Position numbers and translations under genes: made by a program. The notes under the pieces were generated by a model. The model did not search any database. It was not told where the DNA came from and worked only from the letters and a program-made list of their open reading frames with translations. Below, in pieces: positions 1 through 7,711 of a stretch of 33,815 bases of DNA. Numbering within the stretch: position 1 is the first letter of the stretch; the number at the start of each line of letters is the position of its first letter. This DNA is from Betaproteobacteria bacterium (GTDB lineage Bacteria; Pseudomonadota; Gammaproteobacteria; Burkholderiales; Rhodocyclaceae). The stretch is taken from positions 1 through 33,815 of the forward strand of contig WREK01000007.1 of NCBI GenBank assembly GCA_009779355.1. The letters are read 5' to 3'.

Positions 1-15
1 CATCTCCATGGTCAT
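1..15 (-). CDS. First codons of a gene leaving the window, possibly an IS transposase
   Basis: On the minus strand the sequence reads AGGAGG (24-29), then 8 nt, then ATG at 15, giving only Met-Thr-Met-Glu-Met before the window ends. The strong ribosome binding site supports a real start. The IS-end repeats directly upstream suggest an istA-like transposase. Five residues cannot be identified, so the product is inferred from context only. Confidence 0.3.
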
Positions 16-116
16 CACCTCTTCCTCCTGCCTAAAAATCAGGCAGGACAGGTTAAATACCCTGGTCAATTTTGGGCCGGTATACCCCGCCCTACATGGT
101 CAGTTTTCGGCCGGCG
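1..116 (-). mobile_element. Terminal part of an insertion sequence, IS21-like
   Basis: Two near-identical direct repeats are visible 34 bp apart, TGGTCAATTTTGGGCCGG at 63-80 and TGGTCAGTTTTCGGCCGG at 97-114. Several spaced copies of one short motif at the end of an element are typical of IS21-family termini. A start codon with a good Shine-Dalgarno sequence faces out of the window at 15. I infer the end of an IS whose transposase lies left of the window. The family name rests on the repeat pattern only, because no transposase protein is visible. Confidence 0.4.
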
Positions 117-154
117 TGAACATATTAGTAGTCGCAGGGGTGAAAACCGTTTTT

Positions 155-176
155 GTGCTAGCCCGGTGCTAGCCCG
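155..176. repeat. Tandem 11-bp direct repeat
   Basis: The unit GTGCTAGCCCG occurs twice in immediate succession, at 155-165 and 166-176. It lies between the IS-like end and the tRNA terminator. It may be a trace of IS insertion or excision or of replication slippage. Confidence 0.5.
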
Positions 177-187
177 GTCAAAAAACA

Positions 188-215
188 CAAGGGGTTGCAT
201 TGCTGCAACCCCTTG
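188..215 (-). terminator. Rho-independent terminator of the tRNA-fMet gene
   Basis: A perfect 12-bp inverted repeat (188-199 with 204-215, loop TTGC) lies just downstream of the minus-strand tRNA. Reading on the minus strand, the stem is followed by GTGTTTTTTG. The opposite side carries ATTTTATT, so the hairpin could work in both directions. Confidence 0.8.
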
Positions 216-222
216 ATTTTAT

Positions 223-299
<77 letters not shown>

Positions 300-312
300 T
301 TGGAAGCCATGA

Positions 313-341
313 ACTATATAAAACTTGTTGCACAAAGACAA
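313..341 (-). promoter_or_regulatory. Sigma-70-type promoter of tRNA-fMet
   Basis: On the minus strand TTGTCT (336-341) and TATAGT (313-318) are separated by 17 bp. The -10 lies 13 bp before the first tRNA base. The spacing is ideal and the position suits a stable RNA gene. A short palindrome, TTGTGCAACAA, lies in the spacer. Confidence 0.6.
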
Positions 342-381
342 GTAGGTGTGTCGCGAGTTTTTGATTTATCCGGTTTAGTAG

Positions 382-411
382 TTGACTAAATTACACGGAA
401 ATTGGTATAGT
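382..411 (+). promoter_or_regulatory. isc operon promoter with probable IscR site
   Basis: TTGACT (382-387) and TATAGT (406-411) are separated by 18 bp, about 90 bp before iscR. The -35 region reads TAGTTGACTAAATTA, which resembles half of the type 1 IscR operator known from E. coli, where holo-IscR represses its own operon. Autorepression by [2Fe-2S]-IscR is inferred from that resemblance and from the conserved cluster ligands in the adjacent regulator. Confidence 0.6.
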
Positions 412-499
412 TTAAATTGTTGAACATTTAACTCGGGTATTTACCGGGGCGAATGGTTATTCGGCAGCGACAACCAAGATAATGAACAACGGAGGAGAC

Positions 500-991
500 A
501 TGAGGTTGACAACCAAGGGGCGTTTTGCAGTGACGGCAATGATTGACTTGGCTTCACGCCAGGGAAATGGGCCGGTGACCTTGAATGGTATTTCGGAGCG
601 CCAGAGCATTTCCCTTTCCTATCTGGAGCAACTTTTTGGGCGGCTACGCCGATGCAGTCTCGTGAAAAGCGTGCGCGGGCCGGGCGGCGGCTACCAGTTG
701 GCGCGCGACATGGATGAGATTACGGTGACGGATATCGTGCTTGCGGTCGATGAACCGCTTGACGCGACCCTTTGCGGCGGTCGGGCAAACTGTAACAACA
801 CCGCGCAGTGCATGACACACGACCTGTGGAGCAACCTGAACAGGCACATGTTCGACTATCTGGACTCGGTGACGCTCGGTTCGTTGGTTGGGCGGCCCAT
901 TTATGTTGCTTCCCGTGTGTCTGAGGAAGAACAGGCAATATCGCCGAAAATGGGGCAAGGACAAGCACAGATACAGACCCGGGCAGTTTGA
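500..991 (+). CDS. iscR: Fe-S cluster assembly transcriptional regulator IscR
   Basis: Rrf2-family winged-helix regulator of 163 aa that senses Fe-S status through a [2Fe-2S] cluster and represses the isc operon. The HTH occupies the N-terminal half. The ligands C92, C98, C104 and H107 are all present at the same numbers as in E. coli IscR, within LCGGRANCNNTAQCMTH. An ATG at 482 is in frame, but the ATG at 500 is preceded by GGAGGA at 491-496 and gives the family N-terminus MRLTTKGRFAV. It is the first gene of an isc cluster whose eight genes all lie on the plus strand. The C-terminal tail beyond the regulatory core is rich in Gln and is not conserved. Confidence 0.97.
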   Translation: MRLTTKGRFAVTAMIDLASRQGNGPVTLNGISERQSISLSYLEQLFGRLRRCSLVKSVRGPGGGYQLARDMDEITVTDIVLAVDEPLDATLCGGRANCNNTAQCMTHDLWSNLNRHMFDYLDSVTLGSLVGRPIYVASRVSEEEQAISPKMGQGQAQIQTRAV

Positions 992-1074
992 ATGATTCTG
1001 TTCTATCGGTATTGCTGGGATTGGTGTATACCACCACTCGCCAAACCTGATTCCCCTATCCAGACGAAACAAAA

Positions 1075-2292
1075 ATGGTGAAACTCCCTATTTACCTTGA
1101 TTATTCGGCTACCACGCCGGTCGACCTGGCTGTGACTCAGGCGATGATTCCCTGGCTTACCGAACGATTTGGTAACCCTGCCAGCCGTTCCCACGCCTTC
1201 GGTTGGGAAGCGGAAGCGGCGGTGGAGAAGGCGCGCGGGGATGTGGCGGCCCTTGTCGGGGCAGACCCACGCGAAATCATCTGGACTTCGGGGGCTACAG
1301 AGTCGAATAACCTCGCTATCAAGGGGGCTGCGCATTTTTATAAAGATAAAGGGCGGCACCTCATCACTCTCAAGACCGAGCACAAGGCGGTGCTCGATAC
1401 CGTGCGAGAACTCGAACGCGAAGGGTTCGAGGCCACTTACCTCGGCGTACGGGAAAACGGCCTGGTTGACCTCGATACCTTCTGCGCAGCGTTGCGCCCG
1501 GATACCAGTGTCGTTTCGGTTATGTTGGTCAACAACGAAATCGGCGTGATCCAGCCTATCAGGGAAATCGGGGCAATTTGCCGCGAAAAAGGCATCGTAT
1601 TCCACGTCGATGCGGCACAGGCCACAGGCAAGGTCGACATCGACCTCACGAAGCTGCCCGTCGACCTGATGAGCTTTTCCGCCCATAAAACTTACGGCCC
1701 CAAGGGCATTGGCGCGCTTTACGTGCGGCGCAAGCCCCGTGTGAGGCTGGAAGCCCAGATGCACGGCGGCGGCCACGAACGCGGATTGCGTTCTGGGACC
1801 CTGCCGACACACCAGATTGTTGGCATGGGCGAAGCCTTCCGTCTGGCGCGCGAGACCATGGTTTCCGAACTGCCGCGCATCCGTGCGCTACGTGACCGGC
1901 TGCTTGCCGGTATTTCCGGCATCGAAGCCACTTACGTCAATGGCGATATGGCGCCGGAACATCGTGTGCCGCACAACCTCAATGTTTCCTTTGCCTATGT
2001 CGAGGGCGAATCCCTGATGATGTCGATCAAGGACATTGCGGTGTCTTCCGGTTCGGCGTGCACTTCCGCAAGCCTGGAGCCTTCCTACGTCCTGCGTGCG
2101 CTCGGTCGCGACGATGAACTGGCCCACAGTTCCATCCGCTTCACCCTTGGACGTTTCACCACTGCCGAAGAAATAAACTACGCCATCGACGTGCTCCGGC
2201 GCGGGGTTGGAAAGCTGCGCGATCTTTCCCCGCTCTGGGAAATGGTGCAGGCAGATGTCGATCTCAATACGGTACAGTGGGCGGCACGCTAA
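1075..2292 (+). CDS. iscS: Cysteine desulfurase IscS
   Basis: PLP-dependent fold-type I enzyme that converts cysteine to alanine and passes persulfide sulfur to IscU and other acceptors. The length of 405 aa is normal. The PLP lysine is K205 in [12 protein letters not shown]. The catalytic cysteine is C329 in [14 protein letters not shown], the loop that distinguishes IscS from SufS. The family start [15 protein letters not shown] is present with one additional residue after Met. No clear Shine-Dalgarno sequence precedes ATG 1075, so translation may depend on iscR, which ends 83 bp upstream. Confidence 0.98.
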   Translation: MVKLPIYLDYSATTPVDLAVTQAMIPWLTERFGNPASRSHAFGWEAEAAVEKARGDVAALVGADPREIIWTSGATESNNLAIKGAAHFYKDKGRHLITLKTEHKAVLDTVRELEREGFEATYLGVRENGLVDLDTFCAALRPDTSVVSVMLVNNEIGVIQPIREIGAICREKGIVFHVDAAQATGKVDIDLTKLPVDLMSFSAHKTYGPKGIGALYVRRKPRVRLEAQMHGGGHERGLRSGTLPTHQIVGMGEAFRLARETMVSELPRIRALRDRLLAGISGIEATYVNGDMAPEHRVPHNLNVSFAYVEGESLMMSIKDIAVSSGSACTSASLEPSYVLRALGRDDELAHSSIRFTLGRFTTAEEINYAIDVLRRGVGKLRDLSPLWEMVQADVDLNTVQWAAR

Positions 2293-2351
2293 ATTCAAAG
2301 CTTTAACAACGATCAAACAAAGAAGAGGCGAGGGAACAGGAGAAAAGCAGC

Positions 2352-2738
2352 ATGACCTACAGCAACAAGGTTTTGGATCATTACGAAAACCCCCGCAATG
2401 CCGGGTCGTTTGAGCAGGGCGAAGAAGGCGTAGCTACCGGCATGGTGGGGGCGCCTGCCTGTGGCGACGTAATGAAACTCCAGATCAAGGTTGACAAGGA
2501 CGGCATCATCAAGGATGCCCGTTTCAAGACTTACGGCTGTGGGTCGGCGATTGCTTCATCCTCGCTCGTGACCGAATGGGTCAAGGGCAAAACGCTCGAT
2601 GAGGCGCTGACGATCAAAAATACGCAAATAGCCGAAGAACTGGCGCTGCCGCCCGTCAAAATTCATTGCTCGGTACTGGCCGAGGACGCCATCCGCGCTG
2701 CAGTGGCCGATTACAAAAAGAAACATGGAGGAAAATGA
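2352..2738 (+). CDS. iscU: Fe-S cluster scaffold protein IscU
   Basis: Scaffold of 128 aa on which [2Fe-2S] clusters are built using sulfur from IscS. The three ligand cysteines C37 (GAPACGD), C63 (YGCGSA) and C106 (KIHCS) are conserved, as is D39. The LPPVK motif at 99-103, which the chaperone HscA binds, is intact, matching the presence of hscBA downstream. AGGAGA about 10 nt before ATG 2352 supports this start. The gene ends one base before iscA begins. Confidence 0.98.
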   Translation: MTYSNKVLDHYENPRNAGSFEQGEEGVATGMVGAPACGDVMKLQIKVDKDGIIKDARFKTYGCGSAIASSSLVTEWVKGKTLDEALTIKNTQIAEELALPPVKIHCSVLAEDAIRAAVADYKKKHGGK

Positions 2739-2739
2739 C

Positions 2740-3063
2740 ATGAATGTCACCCTGACAGAACGTGCTGCCCGGCATATCAGCCATTTCATCAACAAGCGCG
2801 GCAAGGGGTTTGGCGTCCGCTTAGGGATAAAGACATCTGGCTGTTCCGGCATGGCCTACAAACTCGAATTTGTCGACCAGGCGCTTGACGACGATCTCGT
2901 TATCGACAGCTATGGCGTCAAGATCGTGATTGACCGGAAAAGCCTCGTCTATCTCGATGGAACCGAACTCGATTACGTGCGGGAAGGGCTGAACGAGGGT
3001 TTTAAGTTCAATAACCCAAACGCCAAAAACCAGTGCGGTTGTGGCGAGAGTTTCAGCATATAG
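2740..3063 (+). CDS. iscA: A-type Fe-S carrier protein IscA
   Basis: 107-aa A-type carrier that receives clusters from the scaffold and delivers them to targets, especially [4Fe-4S] proteins. The three signature cysteines C35 (TSGCSGMAY), C99 and C101 (CGCGESF) are present. An in-frame ATG at 2725 lies inside iscU. The ATG at 2740 gives the family start and has GGAGG at 2727-2731, which lies within the end of iscU, implying translational coupling. Confidence 0.97.
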   Translation: MNVTLTERAARHISHFINKRGKGFGVRLGIKTSGCSGMAYKLEFVDQALDDDLVIDSYGVKIVIDRKSLVYLDGTELDYVREGLNEGFKFNNPNAKNQCGCGESFSI

Positions 3064-3111
3064 CACAATACAAATTTTTTTATCATCACGTTGCCGTGTT
3101 GCTTACTGCCT

Positions 3112-3633
3112 ATGAGTATTGACCTTTCTCTCGACTACTTTTCCCTATTCGGCCTGCCGAGCCAGTTCCGGGTCAATGAAATGGCGCTCGACCGCGCCTG
3201 GCACGCGCTGCAGACCAAAGTGCACCCAGACCGCCATGCGCCCGAAAGCCATGGCACGATGCAGGGGGCGTTGCGGGTCAACGAAGCCTATACTGCGCTC
3301 AAAACACCGGTCACGCGGGCCAGATACCTGCTCGAACTGGCCGGGATGGGGCCGGAGGCTATCAATGGAAACGTGGTGGCTCCCGAATACCTGTTCGAGC
3401 AACTGGAATGGCGCGAGGCGGTGGAAGAGGCGCGCAAAGCCAATGACGTCGACGCACTGGAACAATTGGCGTTACGCCTGCAAACCCAGAAGGACGGGAT
3501 CGTTGCGCAACTGGCCGAACAACTCGACGACCGGCGTGACCTCGAAGCCGCTGCCGACTCCGTGCGGCGGCTGATGTTTCTCGACAAACTCCGCCTTGGG
3601 ATCGACAACGCCCTGGCGGCGCTTGACAACTGA
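3112..3633 (+). CDS. hscB: Fe-S assembly co-chaperone HscB
   Basis: J-domain co-chaperone of 173 aa that brings IscU to HscA and stimulates its ATPase. The J-domain is N-terminal with HPD at residues 38-40 (KVHPDRHA). The C-terminal helical domain that binds IscU follows, with the usual RARYLLEL segment. The frame is open from TTG 3091, but ATG 3112 gives the standard MSIDLSLDYFSLFGL start. No strong ribosome binding site is seen. It lies between iscA and hscA. Confidence 0.96.
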   Translation: MSIDLSLDYFSLFGLPSQFRVNEMALDRAWHALQTKVHPDRHAPESHGTMQGALRVNEAYTALKTPVTRARYLLELAGMGPEAINGNVVAPEYLFEQLEWREAVEEARKANDVDALEQLALRLQTQKDGIVAQLAEQLDDRRDLEAAADSVRRLMFLDKLRLGIDNALAALDN

Positions 3634-3661
3634 TTGAACCTTATACGGGCGAAAGGAAAAC

Positions 3662-5524
3662 ATGGCCTTGTTGCAGATTGCCGAGCCTGGTCAGTCTTGC
3701 GCACCGCATAAACACCGGCTGGCAGTAGGCATCGACCTCGGCACGACCAATTCGTTGGTTGCCACGGTCAGGAACGGCATTGCCGTCTGCCTGTCCGACG
3801 AACAGGGACGCGCGCTTATGCCCTCGGTTGTCCACTACCGGGACGGCGGCGGCATCGAACTCGGGTTCGATGCCATGAATACGCGCGTCTCCGACCCCCG
3901 CAATACCATCGTTTCCGTCAAACGTTTCATGGGGCGCGGCCTTGCCGATGTGACCCACATCGAAGCGATGCCCTACGTATTTGAAGAAAGCCCCGGCATG
4001 TTGCGACTGCGTACCGTGCAGGGCAGCAAAAGCCCCGTGGAAATCTCCGCCGAACTTCTATGCGCCCTGCGGAAACGGGCTGAAGCGAGCCTGGGTGGCG
4101 AACTCGCCGGAGCCGTCGTCACCGTTCCCGCCTATTTCGACGATGCCCAACGGCAGGCCACGCGGGACGCTGCGCGTCTGGCTGGGCTTCACGTCCTGCG
4201 CCTGCTCAATGAACCCACGGCGGCGGCGGTAGCCTACGGTCTCGACAACGCTTCCGAAGGCGTCTACGCGGTTTTCGACCTGGGGGGCGGAACCTTTGAT
4301 CTATCCATCCTCAAGCTCACGCACGGCGTGTTTGAAGTGCTCTCCACCAACGGCGACACTGCCCTGGGCGGCGACGATTTCGACCACCGGCTGTACTGCT
4401 GGGTACTTGATAACGCCCGTATCGCCCCGCCTTCCGCCGAAGATGCTCGCCGCTTGCAAATGGCTGCGCGTGCGGTTAAGGAACTGCTTACCATCAGCGA
4501 AGAAGCCCCGTTCCGCCTCCGGCTCGATTCTGGGGAAGAAGTCGACCTCACCGTGACCCGCGCTGCCTTCTTTGAGATGACGCGCCCGCTCGTCCAGAAA
4601 ACCATCGCCCCGGTCAAACGCGCGTTGCGCGATGCCGGGCTTTCCCCCCGTAATGTCAAAGGTGTCGTCATGGTTGGCGGGGCGACGCGTATGCCGCACA
4701 TCCAGCGCGCAGTGGCCGAATACTTCGGGCAGGAACCGCTGACCAACCTTGACCCCGACAAGGTCGTTGCCCTCGGTGCGGCCATGCAGGCCAACGCGCT
4801 TGCGGGCAACCGCTGGGAGGGCGATCACTGGCTTTTGCTTGATGTCATCCCGCTTTCCCTCGGGCTGGAAACGATGGGCGGGCTTTCCGAGAAAATCATT
4901 CCACGCAACGCGACCCTGCCTGTTGCGAGGGCGCAGGAATTTACCACCTTCAAGGACGGCCAGACGGCCATGTCCTTTCATGTCGTACAGGGAGAACGGG
5001 AACTGGTCGCCGATTGTCGCTCGCTCGCCCGATTTGAGTTGCACGGTATTCCGCCAATGACAGCGGGTGCGGCGCGTATCCGAGTCACTTTCCAGGTCGA
5101 TGCCGACGGTCTGTTGTCCGTTTCCGCGCTTGAGGCCAGTACCGGCGTGGAGGCGAGCATTCACGTCAAGCCTTCCTACGGCCTTACTGATGACGAAATC
5201 GCTGCTATGCTGCGTTCCAGCCTGGATCATGCCAGTGACGATCTGGCCGTCCGCGCCCTGTGTGAACAGCAACTCGAAGCCGAACGCCTTCTCGAAGCTT
5301 GTGCCCAGGCGCTTGCCGCCGATGGTGAACTGCTCGATACAGCTACGCGCGACACAATTGACGGCCTCATTGCGCACCTACGCCAACTCGTCGGCGGCAA
5401 CGATGTTGTTGCCCTGTCAGACGGCATTGCCGCGCTGTCCCAGGCTACTGAAGATTTTGCCGCTCGCCGCATAAACCGTGCACTTTCCGCCGCCCTGACC
5501 GGGCACAACATCGCCGAACTCTGA
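3662..5524 (+). CDS. hscA: Fe-S assembly chaperone HscA (Hsp70 family)
   Basis: Specialised Hsp70 of 620 aa that uses ATP to promote cluster release from IscU. The nucleotide-binding domain carries [12 protein letters not shown] (phosphate 1), [13 protein letters not shown] (phosphate 2) and [14 protein letters not shown] (adenosine). The substrate-binding domain follows, including [14 protein letters not shown] and a helical lid. AAAGGA precedes ATG 3662. A 10-20% divergent copy of roughly 4090-4175 recurs at 6665-6750 in the relic downstream. Confidence 0.98.
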   Translation: MALLQIAEPGQSCAPHKHRLAVGIDLGTTNSLVATVRNGIAVCLSDEQGRALMPSVVHYRDGGGIELGFDAMNTRVSDPRNTIVSVKRFMGRGLADVTHIEAMPYVFEESPGMLRLRTVQGSKSPVEISAELLCALRKRAEASLGGELAGAVVTVPAYFDDAQRQATRDAARLAGLHVLRLLNEPTAAAVAYGLDNASEGVYAVFDLGGGTFDLSILKLTHGVFEVLSTNGDTALGGDDFDHRLYCWVLDNARIAPPSAEDARRLQMAARAVKELLTISEEAPFRLRLDSGEEVDLTVTRAAFFEMTRPLVQKTIAPVKRALRDAGLSPRNVKGVVMVGGATRMPHIQRAVAEYFGQEPLTNLDPDKVVALGAAMQANALAGNRWEGDHWLLLDVIPLSLGLETMGGLSEKIIPRNATLPVARAQEFTTFKDGQTAMSFHVVQGERELVADCRSLARFELHGIPPMTAGAARIRVTFQVDADGLLSVSALEASTGVEASIHVKPSYGLTDDEIAAMLRSSLDHASDDLAVRALCEQQLEAERLLEACAQALAADGELLDTATRDTIDGLIAHLRQLVGGNDVVALSDGIAALSQATEDFAARRINRALSAALTGHNIAEL

Positions 5525-5542
5525 ATCCAAAAGCGCAATGTC

Positions 5543-5887
5543 ATGACCCGGATCATCGTCCTGCCCCATGCCGAATACTGCCCACAGGGCGCAGTCATCG
5601 AAGCCGAAGCAGGGCACACCCTTTGCGACGCACTGCTTGCCGGAGGCATCGAAATCGAGCACGCCTGCGAACAATCCTGTGCCTGCACCACCTGCCATGT
5701 CATCGTGCGCGAAGGCTTTGATGCACTGGAAGACGCCACAGAAGACGAAGAAGACCTGCTCGACCGCGCCTGGGGGCTTACCCTGTGCTCAAGGCTGTCC
5801 TGCCAGGTCATCGTCGGTACGGCCCCGCTGACGGTGGAAATACCGCGCTACACCATCAACCTTGTTCGCGAGGAGAAGCACGGATGA
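5543..5887 (+). CDS. fdx: ISC-type [2Fe-2S] ferredoxin
   Basis: 114-aa adrenodoxin-type ferredoxin that supplies electrons for cluster assembly. The ligands C42, C48, C51 and C87 sit in CEQSCACTTC and RLSCQV, matching E. coli Fdx numbering. The acidic stretch EDATEDEEDLLDRAWGL is the usual partner-docking region. It begins 18 bp after hscA and its TGA overlaps the iscX start as ATGA. Part of its 3' end is duplicated in the relic at 6748-6839. Confidence 0.97.
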   Translation: MTRIIVLPHAEYCPQGAVIEAEAGHTLCDALLAGGIEIEHACEQSCACTTCHVIVREGFDALEDATEDEEDLLDRAWGLTLCSRLSCQVIVGTAPLTVEIPRYTINLVREEKHG

Positions 5888-6084
5888 AATTGAAATGGAC
5901 GGACGTTCACGAAATCGCCGCACAGCTTCTTGAAACCCATTCTGAAACCGACCCCGTGTGCGTAAATTTCGTAGATCTCATGAATTGGGTGAAGGTGCTG
6001 CCCGGGTTTGACGATGACCCCGCGCGCTGCGGCGAACGTATCCTCGAAGCCATCCAGCAGGCGTGGATCGACGAAGCAGGCTGA
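5884..6084 (+). CDS. iscX: Fe-S assembly protein IscX
   Basis: Small acidic protein of 66 aa (YfhJ family) that binds IscS and iron and modulates desulfurase activity. The family signature MKLKWTDVHEIA at the start and DLMNWV, GFDDDP and EAIQQAWIDE later are all present. It overlaps fdx by 4 bp, so translation is coupled, and it closes the operon. A second, 92% identical copy of its 3' half lies at 6837-6932. Confidence 0.96.
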   Translation: MKLKWTDVHEIAAQLLETHSETDPVCVNFVDLMNWVKVLPGFDDDPARCGERILEAIQQAWIDEAG

Positions 6085-6110
6085 AAAAAGCCCGCACTCG
6101 AGCGGGCCTT
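6082..6110 (-). terminator. Terminator between iscX and the DUF3597 gene
   Basis: GCCCGC (6090-6095) pairs with GCGGGC (6102-6107) around ACTCGA. On the minus strand the stem is followed by a run of six T, which makes it a good terminator for the minus-strand DUF3597 gene. On the plus side only CTTGT follows, so termination of the isc operon here would be weaker. Confidence 0.7.
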
Positions 6111-6127
6111 GTGGAGCATGCGCCGAT

Positions 6128-6523
6128 TCAAAGCAGTTCGGCTGGGATGTTGCCGCCGTTTTCGGCCAACTTCTGGAGCACGGTCTTGTGCAGCCAGATG
6201 TTCATCTGCGCCGAATCGCCCATTTTTTCGGCTGGGCAGCCGAGTTCGATGGCCAATTCCTTGCGTGCCGCAAAGCTGCTGTCCAGACCGAGCAGCTTCA
6301 ACAGGTCGACGATTGAATCCTTCCAGTTCAGTTTTTGCGGATTGCTCGCGGCCATGCCTTCCAGTTTGCCTACCACGTCGACCGCGCTGATCGCTACCGG
6401 CGCGGTCGGTGCCGCTGGGGCTGCGCTGGCGGTTATGATCGGTGTGGCTTCCGGGGCTGGTTTGAGGGTGGCCTCATTGTCGCCGAAGCCAAGTTTGGCG
6501 AGGATTTTGCTGAAGATTCCCAT
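6128..6523 (-). CDS. DUF3597 domain-containing protein
   Basis: 131-aa protein of a conserved family with unknown function. The N-terminus MGIFSKILAKLGFG is followed by an Ala/Pro-rich linker (about residues 20-50). The conserved C-terminal domain (about 50-131) contains NWKDSIVDLLKLLGLDSS, ARKELA and NIWLHKTVLQKLAENGG, which I recognise as DUF3597. AGGAGG sits 5 nt before the ATG. No signal peptide is visible, and the linker suggests a flexible tether between a short amphipathic helix and the domain. It converges on iscX and separates the isc operon from the isc relic. Confidence 0.85.
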   Translation of the reverse strand: MGIFSKILAKLGFGDNEATLKPAPEATPIITASAAPAAPTAPVAISAVDVVGKLEGMAASNPQKLNWKDSIVDLLKLLGLDSSFAARKELAIELGCPAEKMGDSAQMNIWLHKTVLQKLAENGGNIPAELL

Positions 6524-6599
6524 ACTGCCTCCTTAAATGTGCACGAGTGCAGTACTACAGATGCTTTCCGGCACTCGGTCGGAGAGTTCATTTGAGCAT

Positions 6600-6987
6600 G
6601 AATGAAAAGGAAACCTGGCTCGAATATTTCATTATTCCTACTAACTTAAATCCTACGAACTTAACCTGGGCGGCGAATTCACTGGAACCGTTGTTACCGT
6701 TCTTGCCTGTTTCGACGATGCCCAACGGCAGGCCACACGGGACGCTACGCACCTGGAGGCTTGCCCTGCGCTCAAGGCTGTCTTGTCAGGTCATCGTCGG
6801 CACAGTACCGCTGACGGTGGAAATACCGCGTTACACCATGAATTGGGTGAAAGCGCTGCCAGGGTTCGACGATGCCCCCGCGCGATGCGGTGAACGTATC
6901 CTCGAAGCCATCCAGCAGGCGTGGATCGACGAGATGGATCAGGTTTTCGATGCGAAAGCACATTGTGAGTCGAATTGTTTAAAATAA
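6600..6987 (+). pseudogene. Chimeric relic of hscA, fdx and iscX
   Basis: Three pieces of isc genes are joined here in operon order. Positions 6665-6750 match hscA 4090-4175 without gaps. Positions 6748-6839 match fdx 5765-5856. Positions 6837-6932 match iscX 5979-6074 with about 7 differences in 93 bases. The first junction lies in a shared CGC and the second in a shared CAT, so both look like microhomology deletions. The frame from ATG 6600 is open to 6987 and reads the fdx and iscX parts in their native frames (SRLSCQVIVGT then MNWVKALPGFDD), but the hscA piece is out of frame. Three of the four ferredoxin ligands are lost, so function as a ferredoxin is excluded. Confidence 0.85.
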
Positions 6988-6999
6988 GTGACGATTGCA

Positions 7000-7030
7000 T
7001 TGACGTTATCTCAATAGAAGACTGTATAAT
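7000..7030 (+). promoter_or_regulatory. Putative promoter of the M15-like gene
   Basis: TTGACG (7000-7005) and a perfect TATAAT (7025-7030) are separated by 19 bp, slightly longer than optimal. It points at the gene starting at 7167 and would give a leader of about 130 nt. Confidence 0.5.
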
Positions 7031-7057
7031 AATGTACTGTTGAAGTTACATCTTACC

Positions 7058-7106
7058 GCCACGCGGTGCCGCGCTCGTTTACATCGCGGCAAGCAGTTTA
7101 GGTGGC
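7058..7106 (+). other. Possible structured 5' leader
   Basis: Within the leader of the following gene, GCCAC (7058-7062) can pair with GTGGC (7102-7106), and inside it GCCGCG (7068-7073) can pair with CGCGGC (7085-7090). This gives a nested stem between the putative promoter and the start codon. I do not recognise a known riboswitch. Confidence 0.3.
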
Positions 7107-7166
7107 AAAGTAAGCCAACTTCGGCATGGTGATCTAGTTTATGAACATTTTCTGGAGAACAATTCA

Positions 7167-7577
7167 ATGCCTGCTATTCCTTCTGCCATCAATGGTGTTC
7201 AAGTCGAAGTTGATTCGACTGCTGTGAACAATGTCAGTCAGCGTCTGATCGACGCTCTTCATCATGTTATTCGCCCAGATATTGCAAAGGGCTATTCGTT
7301 GCAACGTGTCTTTATTTCATCTACCAATGATTCAGGCACTTTACCCGGTTGGAATGGACAACCGAATGGAGTTGATATTTCCCGTTTAAATACTGGCCGC
7401 GTCCAAGGTGGGTATGAAGTGGATCCGGCGGTTCGTGCTTTTGTCGATAGCATCCAGGAAAGATTTGAAGAATATCCCTTCCGTCGTGAGAACTTCGGCC
7501 CTTTGTTCAATAAGAGAAATGGGCAGGATTGCTCGGCAGGCGGGCATCGCAAGCATCTCCATCTTTCAGTTTCTTAA
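7167..7577 (+). CDS. Small M15-peptidase-like protein, probably degenerate
   Basis: 136-aa protein without signal peptide or membrane segment. The pattern SSTNDSGT...NGVDISRLN...ENFGPLF...HRKHLHLSVS resembles the D-Ala-D-Ala carboxypeptidase (M15) fold, in which the SxH...D and HxH segments bind zinc. The aspartate (VDIS) and the C-terminal His-x-His (HLH) are visible. The first histidine expected just before the GxxVDI segment appears to be missing (GWNGQPNGVDI). It may be a non-catalytic binder or use another ligand. GGAG lies about 10 nt before ATG 7167. Base composition is AT-richer than its neighbours, suggesting transfer. The family assignment is from motif memory only. Confidence 0.5.
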   Translation: MPAIPSAINGVQVEVDSTAVNNVSQRLIDALHHVIRPDIAKGYSLQRVFISSTNDSGTLPGWNGQPNGVDISRLNTGRVQGGYEVDPAVRAFVDSIQERFEEYPFRRENFGPLFNKRNGQDCSAGGHRKHLHLSVS

Positions 7578-7621
7578 AGTGCTTTCGGCTTCAACCTGAA
7601 CTTCCCTGGCGCTACGCGCCA

Positions 7622-7679
7622 CCCTCTCCCGCAAAGGGAAGAGGGTATGTATCCTCCCCTCCCCCCTTGTGGGGGAGGG
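7622..7679. repeat. Two REP-like G/C-rich hairpins in a convergent intergenic region
   Basis: CCCTCTCCC (7622-7630) faces GGGAAGAGGG (7636-7645), and CCCTCCCCC (7657-7665) faces GGGGGAGGG (7671-7679) around a 5-nt loop. Such paired CCCTC/GAGGG palindromes recur in many proteobacterial genomes as intergenic repeats. They lie between convergent genes and may also terminate transcription, although no T-run follows. Confidence 0.6.
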
Positions 7680-7711
7680 TGTCCCGAATCCAAAACGCTC
7701 TGATTCCATGC

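Noticed and set aside
1003-1812. Long minus-strand open frame opposite iscS
   Set aside because: It is the shadow of a highly conserved gene in GC-rich DNA. Its translation resembles no protein and it has no ribosome binding site.
4301-5377. 358-codon minus-strand frame opposite hscA
   Set aside because: Shadow of hscA. No recognisable protein features and no start signal.
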